From contig DITN01000040.1 of the NCBI GenBank assembly GCA_002422865.1, forward strand, positions 63,749 to 114,720: a stretch of DNA of 50,972 nt. Direction: 5' to 3'. Shown here piece by piece: positions 8,738 through 18,125 of this stretch. The DNA comes from Bacteroidetes bacterium UBA6183 (lineage in GTDB: Bacteria; Bacteroidota; Bacteroidia; UKL13-3). Below the pieces are notes generated by a model, which was not told the DNA's origin, did not search any database, and saw nothing but the letters and a program-made list of their open reading frames with translations. Numbering within the stretch: the first letter of the stretch is position 1; each line of letters begins with the position of its first letter. A program made the translations under genes and the position numbers.

Positions 8738-10206
8738 ATAAGCGCGTTTTCCTCCGGCAAATTCTTATCCTCCTCGCCTTTGTTTTTATGGTATAAATCA
8801 ATGGCCACAATAATGGCAAAACTCCCCCATACCAGCGGTGCTATTTTTGTTGTTTCGCTGTAGTGGTTTAAAAAACCATGGGTAAAATAACCTATTAACC
8901 CAAGTGTTACGCCTATAAGCACTACTTTTACTTTAGCCGATTTGGTTTTATAAAAAACATTAAATGCAGTGTTTAATCCCGCTAAAATAATCATGATTAA
9001 ACTGCCCATGCCAATCAACCCTGTTTCTGACAATGGATTTAAAAACTCACTGTGTGAATTACCTTGGTTACCAAAATTGGTACTGATAAGTGTGCGGTAA
9101 CGCGTTTCTTGATACGGGGCATAACAAAACACGTAAGTACCCGGACCAAATCCCATCACAGGCCTCTCCTTCCACATATTTATGGCCGACATCCAACGAT
9201 TAATCCGTTCTATGTTTGATGCATCAGTACGTATGTTTGATGCTGATTGCAGGTGTTTGCCAAAACCTTCACCTGAGTCTTGTTTATTTTTAGAGAGCAC
9301 GTACAATATCTGGTCTTGAAATGCTAAAAAAAGCATGACTCCACTCACCAAAATAATAAGTTGTGTTCTTAGCTTAAGTTTAAATGCAAGTGGTAAAATC
9401 ATACCCAAAGCTACTGCAATACTAAGCCATGCTGCACGTGTGTATGAGTAAAACACCCCCGTAAAAAACATCACCAATAAAAACAATACAAGCCCAATGG
9501 TGAATATGTTTAACTTTAGTTTTCGGCTGTAAAATAAATAGGCAAAAAATAAGGGAATAAAAAATGAAACAGCTGCTGAATATATACCATGTGCACGATA
9601 AAAAGGCATGCTGATGTAGTAGGAAGACTCTTGTGTAAAACCTGATAAACTGTGCATATACAAGGTGTAGGCTACAACTATCGACAAGGAAGCAATATAC
9701 AACCACAGGTATTTAAACACGTTTGGAAGCTTGCGGAATAACATCACTCCTAAAAAGTAATACACCACAATAAACCAAAAACGTGATAGCACAAATTTAA
9801 AACTTACAAAAGGTAATTCGCTGGTAAAAATGGTAATGATGTACCAACACATGTTTACGAGAATCCAGATAGAAACAGGGTGTCTGAATACTTTTACATC
9901 ATAAGAACCATCAACAATAAAACGCAGCACCGACAAAAACATCACCACCATAACAATGGGTTCATCAGGTAGGCTGATGCCGAGTCCCATGCCAATATCA
10001 TCAAATTCTATAGCAAGAGGAACAATAAAACTGAGCAGCAGTAAAACAGTATCGAGCTTAAACAAAACCAAATATGCAAACACCAAAATAAGTGGTAACA
10101 CATGTATGGTGTAATCATCGTTATACACACCATAGGCGGTGAGTATAATAAACAGCACCCCTATTGCATAAAACCAACGTATTTTAAAAACTTCGCTCAA
10201 AATCAC
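8734..10206 (-). CDS. O-antigen ligase/polymerase family membrane protein
   Basis: This polytopic inner-membrane protein has about 490 residues and roughly 12 hydrophobic segments. A large periplasmic loop (about 290-380) contains NIERINRWMSAINMWKERPVMGFGPGTY and HSEFLNPLSETGLIGMG. These match the Wzy_C/O-antigen ligase pattern with its key histidine. Such proteins either join finished O-antigen to lipid A core or polymerise repeat units; sequence alone does not separate ligase from Wzy. The start is GTG at 10204-10206, overlapping the stop of the Wzz-like gene (GTGA), which implies translational coupling and a shared polysaccharide pathway. Confidence 0.82.
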   Translation of the reverse strand: MILSEVFKIRWFYAIGVLFIILTAYGVYNDDYTIHVLPLILVFAYLVLFKLDTVLLLLSFIVPLAIEFDDIGMGLGISLPDEPIVMVVMFLSVLRFIVDGSYDVKVFRHPVSIWILVNMCWYIITIFTSELPFVSFKFVLSRFWFIVVYYFLGVMLFRKLPNVFKYLWLYIASLSIVVAYTLYMHSLSGFTQESSYYISMPFYRAHGIYSAAVSFFIPLFFAYLFYSRKLKLNIFTIGLVLFLLVMFFTGVFYSYTRAAWLSIAVALGMILPLAFKLKLRTQLIILVSGVMLFLAFQDQILYVLSKNKQDSGEGFGKHLQSASNIRTDASNIERINRWMSAINMWKERPVMGFGPGTYVFCYAPYQETRYRTLISTNFGNQGNSHSEFLNPLSETGLIGMGSLIMIILAGLNTAFNVFYKTKSAKVKVVLIGVTLGLIGYFTHGFLNHYSETTKIAPLVWGSFAIIVAIDLYHKNKGEEDKNLPEENALI

Positions 10207-11210
10207 TCTTGTGATAGCGTACTTTTAATATTTTGATACCGTTCCATTGCAATAATGGTAATACTGCTTAAAAGAAAAGCAGCAATTGCAGAAAGTATGG
10301 CTATAACCAAACGTAAAGGATAAGCTTTATCATAATTAGGCTTTGCTATATCAACCACAAAAATATTGCTTAGCTTACTATCTAAATCCAATTTAGCTTG
10401 GTTGTATTTCTTTCTTAAATCGGTTAATTGCTCTGCTTCAAACCGGATTTGTTCATCCAACGAAACAAAATCACCAACATGTTGCCCTAAGTTTTTACGT
10501 TCTTTGTCTGTAAACGAGTTGTTGGTTCCTTTGCCTATCAACTCTGCTAATCCACGTGATTGCTCCTCTACATTGTACACCCCATTATTACCTAATGTTC
10601 GGGTCATTTCGCTTAACGAATCGATAATGGCAACCTTCGCATCGTACTCTTGCTTAATGATGGTAAACGCTTGTTGTGCAATAATACTTTGACTTTGCTT
10701 TTTTAATGAATCGGTATTGTACATTACTGCGTTTGCAATAGCAGCAGCCAACTCCGGATCGGTATCAAGCACCACTACTTCCACAGAGTTATAGGATGTA
10801 CGATTTACATTTACATACTTTTCAAACTTCTTATTTAGTTTGGCAAACTTCTTTGGATCATCTGCGTCAATACCATAGTGTTCTATTAAATTAAAATCGG
10901 CTGCAATTTTTTCGCGCAACTGGCTTGATTTTGCCAATTGCAGGTATTGTTCTACATTTTCTTCATCGCCATAAGCTAATGCATCTTGAGCCCTTTCTTT
11001 CAGGCTATAGAACAATGCATATGAAATTGAGTTAACTGTTCCCGGATAAAATACCGCTTTTGATTTATACTCAGGTTTAAGAAATAATGTAATGATGAAT
11101 GCCACAACCGCTGCCGACATTGAAATAATGGCTAGATGTTTTTTCCATTTAATTAAAAACTTAACGAGCTCAATAAAGTTAAACTGATATTCTTGTTGCG
11201 TTTTTTGCAT
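10203..11210 (-). CDS. Wzz-type polysaccharide chain-length determinant
   Basis: This bitopic inner-membrane protein of the Wzz/GNVR family sets polysaccharide chain length or assists export. The ATG at 11208-11210 gives 335 residues; a TTG six codons upstream is possible. The first membrane segment (about 30-50, HLAIISMSAAVVAFIITLFL) is followed by a periplasmic part with coiled-coil tendency. The second membrane segment lies near the C-terminus (VIAILSAIAAFLLSSITIIAM), preceded by the typical DIAKPNYDKAYPLR. No C-terminal tyrosine kinase domain is present. It is coupled to the ligase/polymerase gene and has its own promoter candidate. Confidence 0.85.
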   Translation of the reverse strand: MQKTQQEYQFNFIELVKFLIKWKKHLAIISMSAAVVAFIITLFLKPEYKSKAVFYPGTVNSISYALFYSLKERAQDALAYGDEENVEQYLQLAKSSQLREKIAADFNLIEHYGIDADDPKKFAKLNKKFEKYVNVNRTSYNSVEVVVLDTDPELAAAIANAVMYNTDSLKKQSQSIIAQQAFTIIKQEYDAKVAIIDSLSEMTRTLGNNGVYNVEEQSRGLAELIGKGTNNSFTDKERKNLGQHVGDFVSLDEQIRFEAEQLTDLRKKYNQAKLDLDSKLSNIFVVDIAKPNYDKAYPLRLVIAILSAIAAFLLSSITIIAMERYQNIKSTLSQE

Positions 11211-11225
11211 GCTTACTAATTTGGA

Positions 11226-11255
11226 CAAAAATATAAAAAAATAGGTGTGTGCAAA
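11226..11255 (-). promoter_or_regulatory. Promoter candidate of the Wzz-ligase gene pair
   Basis: On the minus strand TTTG (11252-11255), an 18-bp spacer and TATTTTTG (11226-11233) match the Bacteroidota promoter pattern well. It lies in the 52-bp gap after the flippase gene and would produce a leader of about 10 nt. Confidence 0.55.
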
Positions 11256-11262
11256 CTACCAC

Positions 11263-12699
11263 TTAAACGCGGCTTTGCAATAGTTGTTTTAATTGTTGAA
11301 TATGAAACAAACGTGTAACGAACAACATTATTATAGCACTTACAACTGCACTACCAACGGCTATACTTAGGCTTACTCCTTGATAATGTGCCAATCCTAC
11401 ACTTAAAGTTACTACAGCCAAAACAGCAAAAAACCTTGTTAAATAACCTATGTTAAGTTTAACTGTGAGGCTCTTAAGTGCAAAATACATGTTGGTTAAA
11501 GCAATAAAACTATGCGTGCAAACAGCAGCAATAGCCGCTCCTTGCGCGCCTAATTGGGGTTGTAAAAACAAATTAACGGTTAAATTAATTACCAAAGCCG
11601 TTAAAGCAAGTGTGTTCAGTAACTTTAGACTTCCATTGGCAGTTAACAAGGTTCCAAAAATGTACATCACGCACATGGCCACAAAACTTATCATCACATA
11701 TTTAAACACATGCCCCGACTCTACCGGGCTTGTTTTACTTAACAACACCATCACATCCATATGATAAAACCAAGAAACTGCGGCTACACCTACTGCCGGA
11801 ACAATAAGTATGGTCATACTCATCTTTATTAAACTGCTTAAATCTTGCTTGGTTTTTATCATGTTTGAAAACAACGGAAGCAACATACCGGCTATTAACA
11901 CGGCTAGCATATTTGCAGCTTCCAACAAACGGTTGGCTACCGCATAAACACCATTTTGTTCATCACCATTTGGCAACAACTTTTTCATCATTAAAATATC
12001 GGCACGCATGTAAATGGTCATTAACAATGCGAGCAGCGCATAAGGCCATGATTGACGAATCATGCTCCACATCATTACTTTTTTAAAATTAAGCTGAACT
12101 CCTTGCAGTGGTTTTTTTAACACCCAAAACGAAATAATGAATGAGGCTGAATAACCAAGTGATTGAGCTGCGATAAAGTGTTCGATGGTAAAATTGCCGT
12201 TGTATACAAGCATCAACATAATGGCAAAAAATATCATCATACCCCTGTCTGTAACGGATAAGAAGGCATCTGTTTTAAACAGTTGTAGTCCGCTGATATT
12301 TGCCCTGAAAAACAAAATAAAGAACGCCAGCACCTGATTTAACGACAACAGCAACAAAAACAACAGCTGCTTTCCTGCAATACCAAAGATCAATCCAAAG
12401 CCAAATGTAACAACAAGGTATGCTGCACCAAAAACCAACTTTAATGGAAACAATGATGCAAACCTTTTATTGAGTAAATGTTTGTGCTTGGCAATAAATG
12501 AGCTGGTGTAATTGTTAATCCCAAAATCTAACAACATGGTAAACATCAACGAAATGTTGAACATAACCATGTAAGCACCGTATACTTCGTTACCAACTGT
12601 GTTTTGAACTGTTCTGTCGATGCCTAAAATCCAAAATGGTTTTATCAGCAAATTTATTGCTATGAGTAAAAACACATTTATTAAAATTTTTTTCGACAT
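11263..12699 (-). CDS. Polysaccharide flippase (Wzx/MATE-like oligosaccharide exporter)
   Basis: This is a multi-pass membrane protein of the polysaccharide biosynthesis (MVF/MATE-like) family that flips lipid-linked oligosaccharide to the periplasm. The ATG at 12697-12699 gives 478 residues, starting MSKKILINVFLLIAINLLIKP; the first in-frame start would add 14 polar residues. About 12-14 hydrophobic segments are spread over the whole length. The DFGINNYTSSFIAKH segment in the first third is typical of this family. It lies upstream of the Wzz-like gene, on the same strand, in a Wzx/Wzy-type arrangement. The substrate is unknown. Confidence 0.85.
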   Translation of the reverse strand: MSKKILINVFLLIAINLLIKPFWILGIDRTVQNTVGNEVYGAYMVMFNISLMFTMLLDFGINNYTSSFIAKHKHLLNKRFASLFPLKLVFGAAYLVVTFGFGLIFGIAGKQLLFLLLLSLNQVLAFFILFFRANISGLQLFKTDAFLSVTDRGMMIFFAIMLMLVYNGNFTIEHFIAAQSLGYSASFIISFWVLKKPLQGVQLNFKKVMMWSMIRQSWPYALLALLMTIYMRADILMMKKLLPNGDEQNGVYAVANRLLEAANMLAVLIAGMLLPLFSNMIKTKQDLSSLIKMSMTILIVPAVGVAAVSWFYHMDVMVLLSKTSPVESGHVFKYVMISFVAMCVMYIFGTLLTANGSLKLLNTLALTALVINLTVNLFLQPQLGAQGAAIAAVCTHSFIALTNMYFALKSLTVKLNIGYLTRFFAVLAVVTLSVGLAHYQGVSLSIAVGSAVVSAIIMLFVTRLFHIQQLKQLLQSRV

Positions 12700-12779
12700 C
12701 GGTGTGCAGCCTGTTAATATTAGTTGTTTATTTGTGTACAATAATAATTATTACAAGCACATTTAGTCCTATTAATTTT

Positions 12780-13913
12780 ATGCGGATAGCCGTTAATGCG
12801 CGATTTTTACTTACCAATAAATTAGAAGGTATTGGTAGGTTTACTTACGAGACCATGCAGCGCATTACGCGTAACCATCCAGAACACCAATTTATATTTT
12901 TGTTTGATAGGCCATACAGTAGTGAGTTTGTGTTTGCTGATAATGTAGAGCCGGTAGTACTTTTTCCGCAGGCTCGTCATCCGTTTTTGTATTATTGGTT
13001 CTTTAACTTTTCGGTAACAAAAGCATTAAAAAAGTATCATGCAGATGTTTTTGTAAGTACTGATGGTTATTTGAGTTTACGTACTGATGTACCTCAATTA
13101 GCAGTGATGCACGATCTGGCTTTTTTACACTTTAAACAAGGCATCAACAAATTAGAGTATCAATATTATACCCACTTCTTTCCTAAATATGCGCACAAAG
13201 CAGCAAGGCTGGTGGCGGTATCAAACTACACCAAACAAGATATTGTTAAGCAATTTAACATCAACCCAAATAAAATAGATGTGGTGTACAACGCACCCAG
13301 CAAAGGATTTAAGCCAATTGATGAAAACCTAAAAGCTGCGGTAAGACAGCAATTTGCCGATGGCAGCAATTATTTTTGCTACGTTGGTGCAATGCATCCA
13401 CGCAAAAATATAGAAACTTTATTGCGTGCTTTTGATGCATTTAAAACATCAATCCAAAGTAATTTTAAATTGGTAATTGTTGGCCGTAAAGCTTGGCAAA
13501 GTGCAGGTATTGAAGAAACCTACAACCAAATGCAACACCAACAGGATGTAATTTTTACAGGCCGTGTTGCTGAAGAAGATTTATATAAAATAACTGCTGC
13601 TGCGCATGCCATGGTGTACATTCCGTTTTTTGAAGGTTTTGGTTTACCCATTGTTGAGGCCATGGCTTGTGATGTTCCGGTGATTACATCAAACGTAACA
13701 TCTATGCCCGAGGTTGCTGCTAATGCCGGAATTTTAGTTTCGCCCGATGATGTAAATGAAGTAACAGAAGCCATGATAAAACTGGTTAACGACCAAGATT
13801 TCTATCAGCAAAAAAAACTTGCAAGTGCCAAACGAAAACAAGATTTTAGTTGGGATGTTTCGGCACAAAAACTGTGGGACAATATTCTGTTGGCCACATC
13901 AACAAAAAAATAA
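12780..13913 (+). CDS. Glycosyltransferase family 4
   Basis: This GT-B fold retaining glycosyltransferase has 377 residues from the ATG at 12780 (MRIAVNARFLLTNKLEGIGRFTYE). The N-terminal acceptor domain has the GIGRFTYE loop. The C-terminal donor domain has YVGAMHPRKNIETLLRAF, VIVGRKAWQSAG and the EX7E block EGFGLPIVEAMACDVPVITSNVTSMPEVA. Donor and acceptor are not predictable. It is divergent from the flippase gene with only about 80 bp between them, so the two may share a control region. It is probably part of the surface glycan pathway. Confidence 0.9.
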   Translation: MRIAVNARFLLTNKLEGIGRFTYETMQRITRNHPEHQFIFLFDRPYSSEFVFADNVEPVVLFPQARHPFLYYWFFNFSVTKALKKYHADVFVSTDGYLSLRTDVPQLAVMHDLAFLHFKQGINKLEYQYYTHFFPKYAHKAARLVAVSNYTKQDIVKQFNINPNKIDVVYNAPSKGFKPIDENLKAAVRQQFADGSNYFCYVGAMHPRKNIETLLRAFDAFKTSIQSNFKLVIVGRKAWQSAGIEETYNQMQHQQDVIFTGRVAEEDLYKITAAAHAMVYIPFFEGFGLPIVEAMACDVPVITSNVTSMPEVAANAGILVSPDDVNEVTEAMIKLVNDQDFYQQKKLASAKRKQDFSWDVSAQKLWDNILLATSTKK

Positions 13914-13930
13914 AAACTTAATTAACTTAT

Positions 13931-15598
13931 ATGAAATCAGACATTGAAATCTCTCGTGAAGCTACCTTAAAACCAATTCAACAAATTGCTGATGGATTAA
14001 ACATTGGTGCAGATAGCATTATACCTTACGGTAAAACTAAAGCTAAAATAGAATTGAGTGTGTTGAACGAAACCAACATCAATAAAAACAATTTGATTTT
14101 AGTAACGGCCATATCTCCTACCAAAGCTGGTGTGGGTAAAACAGTAACTACCGTTAGTGCCAGTTTAGGTTTAAATAAAATTGGTAAAAAATGTATTGCT
14201 GCTTTGCGCGAACCTTCACTTGGACCTGTGTTTGGAATGAAAGGTGGTGCAGCCGGTGGTGGTTACGCACAAGTGTTACCGATGGAAGATATCAACTTGC
14301 ATTTTACCGGAGATTTTCATGCCATTACAACTGCTAACAATACCATTGCAGCATTATTAGACAATTACCAATACAACAACTTAAACAGCGATAAAGCCCT
14401 CAAACAAATTACTTGGAAACGTGTGCTTGATGTAAACGACAGAAGTTTACGTTTTGTAACAACAGGTTTGGGAGGCCGCACCAATGGTATCCCTCAAGAA
14501 ACCGGTTTTGATATTACACCAGCAAGCGAAATTATGGCGGCTTTGTGTTTAAGTGAAAATTTTGATGACCTACAACAACGAATTGAGCGCATTATTCTTG
14601 GTTACAAAATAGACAACTCGCCTTTTACCGTTAAAGATTTAGGTGTGGGTGGTGCAATTACCATTTTGTTAAAAGATGCCATTATGCCCAACTTGGTTCA
14701 AACTACAGAAAATACTCCGGCTATGATTCATGGCGGCCCATTTGCGAATATTGCGCATGGTTGCAACAGTGTTATTGCTACCAAAATGGCATTAAGTTGT
14801 GCTGAGTATGTGGTAACAGAATCGGGTTTTGGTAGTGATTTAGGTGCTGAGAAATTTTTAGATATTAAATGCCGTGTGGCTAAACTACAACCTAAAGCAA
14901 CGGTGTTGGTAGTTACCACACAATCTATTAAAATGCAGGCAGGCTTAGAGTTGGATGCCACTAAAAAACCAAGTATGGACGGCATTAAAGCTGGTTTACC
15001 AAACATGCAACGTCATATCGAAAACTTACAAGGTTTCGGACAAAGCATTGTGGTTTCTTTAAACAAGTTTCATTTTGATGTGCAGGAGGAAATTGACTTT
15101 TTACGCACATGGTGCGAAGAAAAAGGCTGTGCCTTTGCCGTTAACGAAGCGTTTGTTAAAGGAGGAGAAGGCGCTGTTGAGTTGGCCAATAAAATTGTAC
15201 ATACGGTTGAAAACAATCCCTCAAAAGCTATTAATTTTACCTACGATTTAGCCGATAGTATTGAAACTAAAATTGAAAAAGTAGCTACAAAAATTTACCG
15301 TGCCGATAAAGTAGAATTTAGCAGCAAATGTAAAACAGTGCTAGGCCGTATTAAGAAAAACAACTTAGGCAACCTACCTGTTTGTATTGCTAAAACACAA
15401 TACAGTTTTACTGATGATGCCGATGTGTATGGTGCGCCAACCGGACATACTTTACACGTGCAGGATTTGGTAATAAATACCGGAGCAGGATTTATAGTAG
15501 CTGTTTGTGGTGATATTATGCGTATGCCGGGGTTACCTAAAGAACCTGCTGCAAACGGCATGAGTTTTAACAACGGTATTATTGAAGGCTTGAGTTAA
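13931..15598 (+). CDS. fhs: Formate-tetrahydrofolate ligase
   Basis: This enzyme makes 10-formyl-THF from formate, THF and ATP, feeding one-carbon metabolism. It has 555 residues, the normal length for the monofunctional enzyme. The P-loop is near 63-71 (SPTKAGVGKTVTT). Other signatures are LREPSLGPVFGMKGGAAGGGYAQV, the segment HFTGDFHAI, and GGPFANIAHGCNSV. The 17-bp gap from the glycosyltransferase gene allows cotranscription, but the functions are unrelated. Identification is secure. Confidence 0.97.
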   Translation: MKSDIEISREATLKPIQQIADGLNIGADSIIPYGKTKAKIELSVLNETNINKNNLILVTAISPTKAGVGKTVTTVSASLGLNKIGKKCIAALREPSLGPVFGMKGGAAGGGYAQVLPMEDINLHFTGDFHAITTANNTIAALLDNYQYNNLNSDKALKQITWKRVLDVNDRSLRFVTTGLGGRTNGIPQETGFDITPASEIMAALCLSENFDDLQQRIERIILGYKIDNSPFTVKDLGVGGAITILLKDAIMPNLVQTTENTPAMIHGGPFANIAHGCNSVIATKMALSCAEYVVTESGFGSDLGAEKFLDIKCRVAKLQPKATVLVVTTQSIKMQAGLELDATKKPSMDGIKAGLPNMQRHIENLQGFGQSIVVSLNKFHFDVQEEIDFLRTWCEEKGCAFAVNEAFVKGGEGAVELANKIVHTVENNPSKAINFTYDLADSIETKIEKVATKIYRADKVEFSSKCKTVLGRIKKNNLGNLPVCIAKTQYSFTDDADVYGAPTGHTLHVQDLVINTGAGFIVAVCGDIMRMPGLPKEPAANGMSFNNGIIEGLS

Positions 15599-15639
15599 AC
15601 CTAAATAAACATTAAACTAAAACATTAAAAATTATAACT

Positions 15640-16158
15640 ATGTTAATTCCTAAAAAAGTTGAAACCGCACTTAACGCACATCTTACTTTAGAGATGGCTG
15701 CTATATACCATTACTTATCGGTTGCTTCGTGGTGCGATAGCAATGGATACGAAGGTTCGGCCGCATTTTATTACAAGCAAAGTGCCGAAGAACAAATACA
15801 CTTCATGAAGTTCTTTAACTACATCAATCAAGTGGGTGGACATGCACATGTGCCTGAATTAAAAAAGCCGGCAACTGCATTTAAAGGTATTTTAGAAACC
15901 TGCCAAAAATCGTTGGAGGCAGAAAATAAAGTAACCCAATCTATTTATAAATTGATTGAAACTTCACGCAAAGAAAACGATCATGCTACCGAAGCATTTT
16001 TAAAGTTTTTTGTTGATGAACAGTTAGAAGAAGAAATGCAATTTACCCGTTTAATTGACAGGATAAAATTAATTGGTGGTGGACCACAATCACTTTATTA
16101 CATCGATAAAGAATTAGAAAAATTAGCCACAGCTAAACCTGCCGATGGTGAAGCTTAA
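15640..16158 (+). CDS. ftnA: Ferritin (non-heme iron storage)
   Basis: This four-helix ferritin of 172 residues oxidises Fe(II) and stores it in a 24-mer shell. Ferroxidase-type residues are visible in helix A (LTLEMAAIYHYLSVASWCD, E18) and helix B (YKQSAEEQIHFMKFFNYINQVGG). Further glutamates lie in helices C and D (KENDHATEAFLKFFVDEQLEEE). No heme-binding methionine pattern of bacterioferritin is seen. No Fur box could be recognised in the 41-bp upstream spacer. The symbol is by family; other ferritin names are possible. Confidence 0.92.
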   Translation: MLIPKKVETALNAHLTLEMAAIYHYLSVASWCDSNGYEGSAAFYYKQSAEEQIHFMKFFNYINQVGGHAHVPELKKPATAFKGILETCQKSLEAENKVTQSIYKLIETSRKENDHATEAFLKFFVDEQLEEEMQFTRLIDRIKLIGGGPQSLYYIDKELEKLATAKPADGEA

Positions 16159-16172
16159 ATAATAAAACCCTG

Positions 16173-16778
16173 ATGGGCCTAAAACGATATTACACCAAAG
16201 GACAATTGGAAGCAGGTTGCGATGAAGCCGGTCGAGGTTGCCTTGCTGGACCTGTATTTGCCGCTGCTGTAATCTTAGACGAAAGCAAGCCCATCAGGGG
16301 ATTAGATGATTCGAAAAAACTAACCGAGAAACAACGCAATGAACTTCGGTTAGAAATTGAAGAACGTGCTTTAAGTTTTGGTGTTGCACAATTAAGCAAT
16401 CACGACATTGATAAGTTCAATATCCTTAAGGCATCGTTCATGGCTATGCACGCTGCTTTAGATAAGTTGCACATAGAACCGACAATGTTACTTATTGACG
16501 GTAATAGGTTTATTCCTTACAAAAAAATTAAACACGAGTGTGTAGTGAAAGGTGATGGCAAATTTCAAAGCATTGCTGCTGCATCTATCTTGGCCAAAAC
16601 ATACCGTGATGAGTTTATGCGTGATATGCATGGAAAATATCCTCAATACAATTGGGCACAAAATATGGGCTACCCAACCAAAGCCCACCGCGAAGCCATT
16701 AAACAATTTGGTGCAACACCATTGCATCGCATGACTTTTACCTTACTAAACGAACAAATCTCTTTAGATTTAAAATAA
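16173..16778 (+). CDS. rnhB: Ribonuclease HII
   Basis: RNase HII removes RNA from RNA-DNA hybrids and single ribonucleotides from DNA. It has 201 residues. The catalytic motif CDEAGRGCLAGPV near the N-terminus supplies the first Asp and Glu. DDSKKLTEKQRNEL, LLIDGNRF and SIAAASILAKTYRDEFM complete the pattern. It starts 14 bp after the ferritin gene and is followed 4 bp later by an SDR gene, so all three are probably one transcript. Confidence 0.97.
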   Translation: MGLKRYYTKGQLEAGCDEAGRGCLAGPVFAAAVILDESKPIRGLDDSKKLTEKQRNELRLEIEERALSFGVAQLSNHDIDKFNILKASFMAMHAALDKLHIEPTMLLIDGNRFIPYKKIKHECVVKGDGKFQSIAAASILAKTYRDEFMRDMHGKYPQYNWAQNMGYPTKAHREAIKQFGATPLHRMTFTLLNEQISLDLK

Positions 16779-16782
16779 CTGT

Positions 16783-17547
16783 ATGAGAACAGCATTAATT
16801 ACCGGTGCATCCAGCGGCATTGGACTTGAGTTAGCACATGTACTTGCCGATGAAAAATCGGATTTAATTTTGGTTGCACGCAATAAAGAAAAACTACTCG
16901 CATTGGCCGAAGAATTGAAGCGCAACAATGCCATTAATGTTAAAGTAATTGCCAAAGATTTAACAAAACCAGAAGAAGTTGCTGCTTTGATTGATGAAGT
17001 AAGAAACGACAACATACAATACCTGATTAACAATGCAGGCTTTGGTTATTTTGGTGCATATCACGATTGCGATTGGAAAACTACGCAGGATATGATGGAG
17101 TTAAACATGACTACACTTGCACACTTAACGCATAGCTTCTTACCTAAAATGATTGAAAAAGGTAGCGGTAAAATTTTAAACGTAGCATCTGTTGCAGGAT
17201 TTTTACCCGGACCAAACATGGCTGTGTATTATGCAACCAAAGCTTTTGTTTTACACTTTAGCGAAGCAATTGCACAAGAGTTAAAAGGATCAGGAGTTAC
17301 AGTTACTGCACTTTGTCCAGGTCCAACCCAATCACAGTTTATGGATGTATCGGGTATGGCACAAAGTAAATTGGTTAAAGGGCGAAAATTACCAACATCA
17401 AAACAAGTTGCTGAGTATGGTTATAAAGCCATGATGCGAGGACAACATGTTGCAGTGCACGGATGGGGAAATTTTGTGTTATCGGTGTTACCGCGTTTAT
17501 TCCCACGCAGGTTAACTACTTGGGTGGTGGGTTTAATTCAAAAATAA
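16783..17547 (+). CDS. Short-chain dehydrogenase/reductase (classical SDR)
   Basis: This Rossmann-fold oxidoreductase has 254 residues. The cofactor loop is TGASSGIGLELAHVL near residue 7. NNAGFG follows at about 84, then the catalytic serine in LNVASVAGFLPG and the YYATKAF motif (Tyr and Lys). An arginine in VARNKEK after strand 2 suggests NADP preference. The sequence resembles DltE/YqjQ-type SDRs acting on lipids or aldehydes, but the substrate cannot be named. The C-terminal tail (LPRLFPRRLTTWVVGLI) is hydrophobic and basic. It is the last gene of the fhs-rnhB run. Confidence 0.88.
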   Translation: MRTALITGASSGIGLELAHVLADEKSDLILVARNKEKLLALAEELKRNNAINVKVIAKDLTKPEEVAALIDEVRNDNIQYLINNAGFGYFGAYHDCDWKTTQDMMELNMTTLAHLTHSFLPKMIEKGSGKILNVASVAGFLPGPNMAVYYATKAFVLHFSEAIAQELKGSGVTVTALCPGPTQSQFMDVSGMAQSKLVKGRKLPTSKQVAEYGYKAMMRGQHVAVHGWGNFVLSVLPRLFPRRLTTWVVGLIQK

Positions 17548-18125
17548 ATTAACGGTGAGGATTTAACCACTAAGTGCACACAGTTTTTCACGAAGAACAT
17601 AGGCTTCTTCTCATGTCATTATTGTCTTTGTGGAGTTCGTTATAATCCTCCTGCTAAAATAAAAGTGAGTATTTTCTGCAAAATGCATTAAGATTTCATT
17701 ACAATATGAGTGCTCCATTTTAAAATTCATTTGGTATATAAAACATCCTCCTTTTGGGTTGCCACCCAAACCGGCCTTCACTTTTAACTCGTTGTTGTTT
17801 ATATTTTTTTGCCTCGTTGATTGCTACGCAGTTTTCTTGATAAAAAAGTAAACAAAAAATCAAGGCTTACGACAATTTTACTACAATCTACTGAGTACGT
17901 TTTTCCCACACAATCCAAGCCACTGCGTTTCGGGATTGCTCACGATGGCCATCGCACAAACGTACTCATTGATTGTTAAGTAAAATTCTCGTAGGCCGAT
18001 AGAATCCTTCATGCATTATTCCAATATCAAAGATTTGCCCATATAAATGTCCAGTTTTATAGCAAACTAGCAAGTCTGCGTATATACATAAAAATAGATT
18101 ACTTTTATACCATTAAACTAAACCT
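17548..18125 (+). other. 578-bp gene-free region
   Basis: No credible coding frame is seen. The first 100 bp contain words such as CCACTAAGTGCACACAG and CTTTGTGGAGTTCG that look like decayed intergenic repeat material. TTTGGGTTGCCACCCAAA (17753-17770) is a short hairpin. A long imperfect inverted repeat fills 17862-17999 and is listed separately. Confidence 0.6.
17862..17999. repeat. Long imperfect inverted repeat, possible interspersed element
   Basis: The arms 17862-17901 and 17958-17999 are near-complementary: both contain a GCTTACGACAATTTTACT-like segment and an ACGTACTCA-like segment, about 40 nt each with several mismatches. The interior contains CAATCC...GGGATTG and a perfect 12-bp palindrome, CGATGGCCATCG (17943-17954). 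The transcript would fold into one long hairpin. There is no transposase. The wording resembles a sequence I recall as common between genes in Bacteroidota, but that memory was not verified. Confidence 0.6.

Noticed and set aside
17548..17860. Decayed protein gene
   Set aside because: No frame of useful length and no motif; the words resemble intergenic repeats rather than coding sequence.
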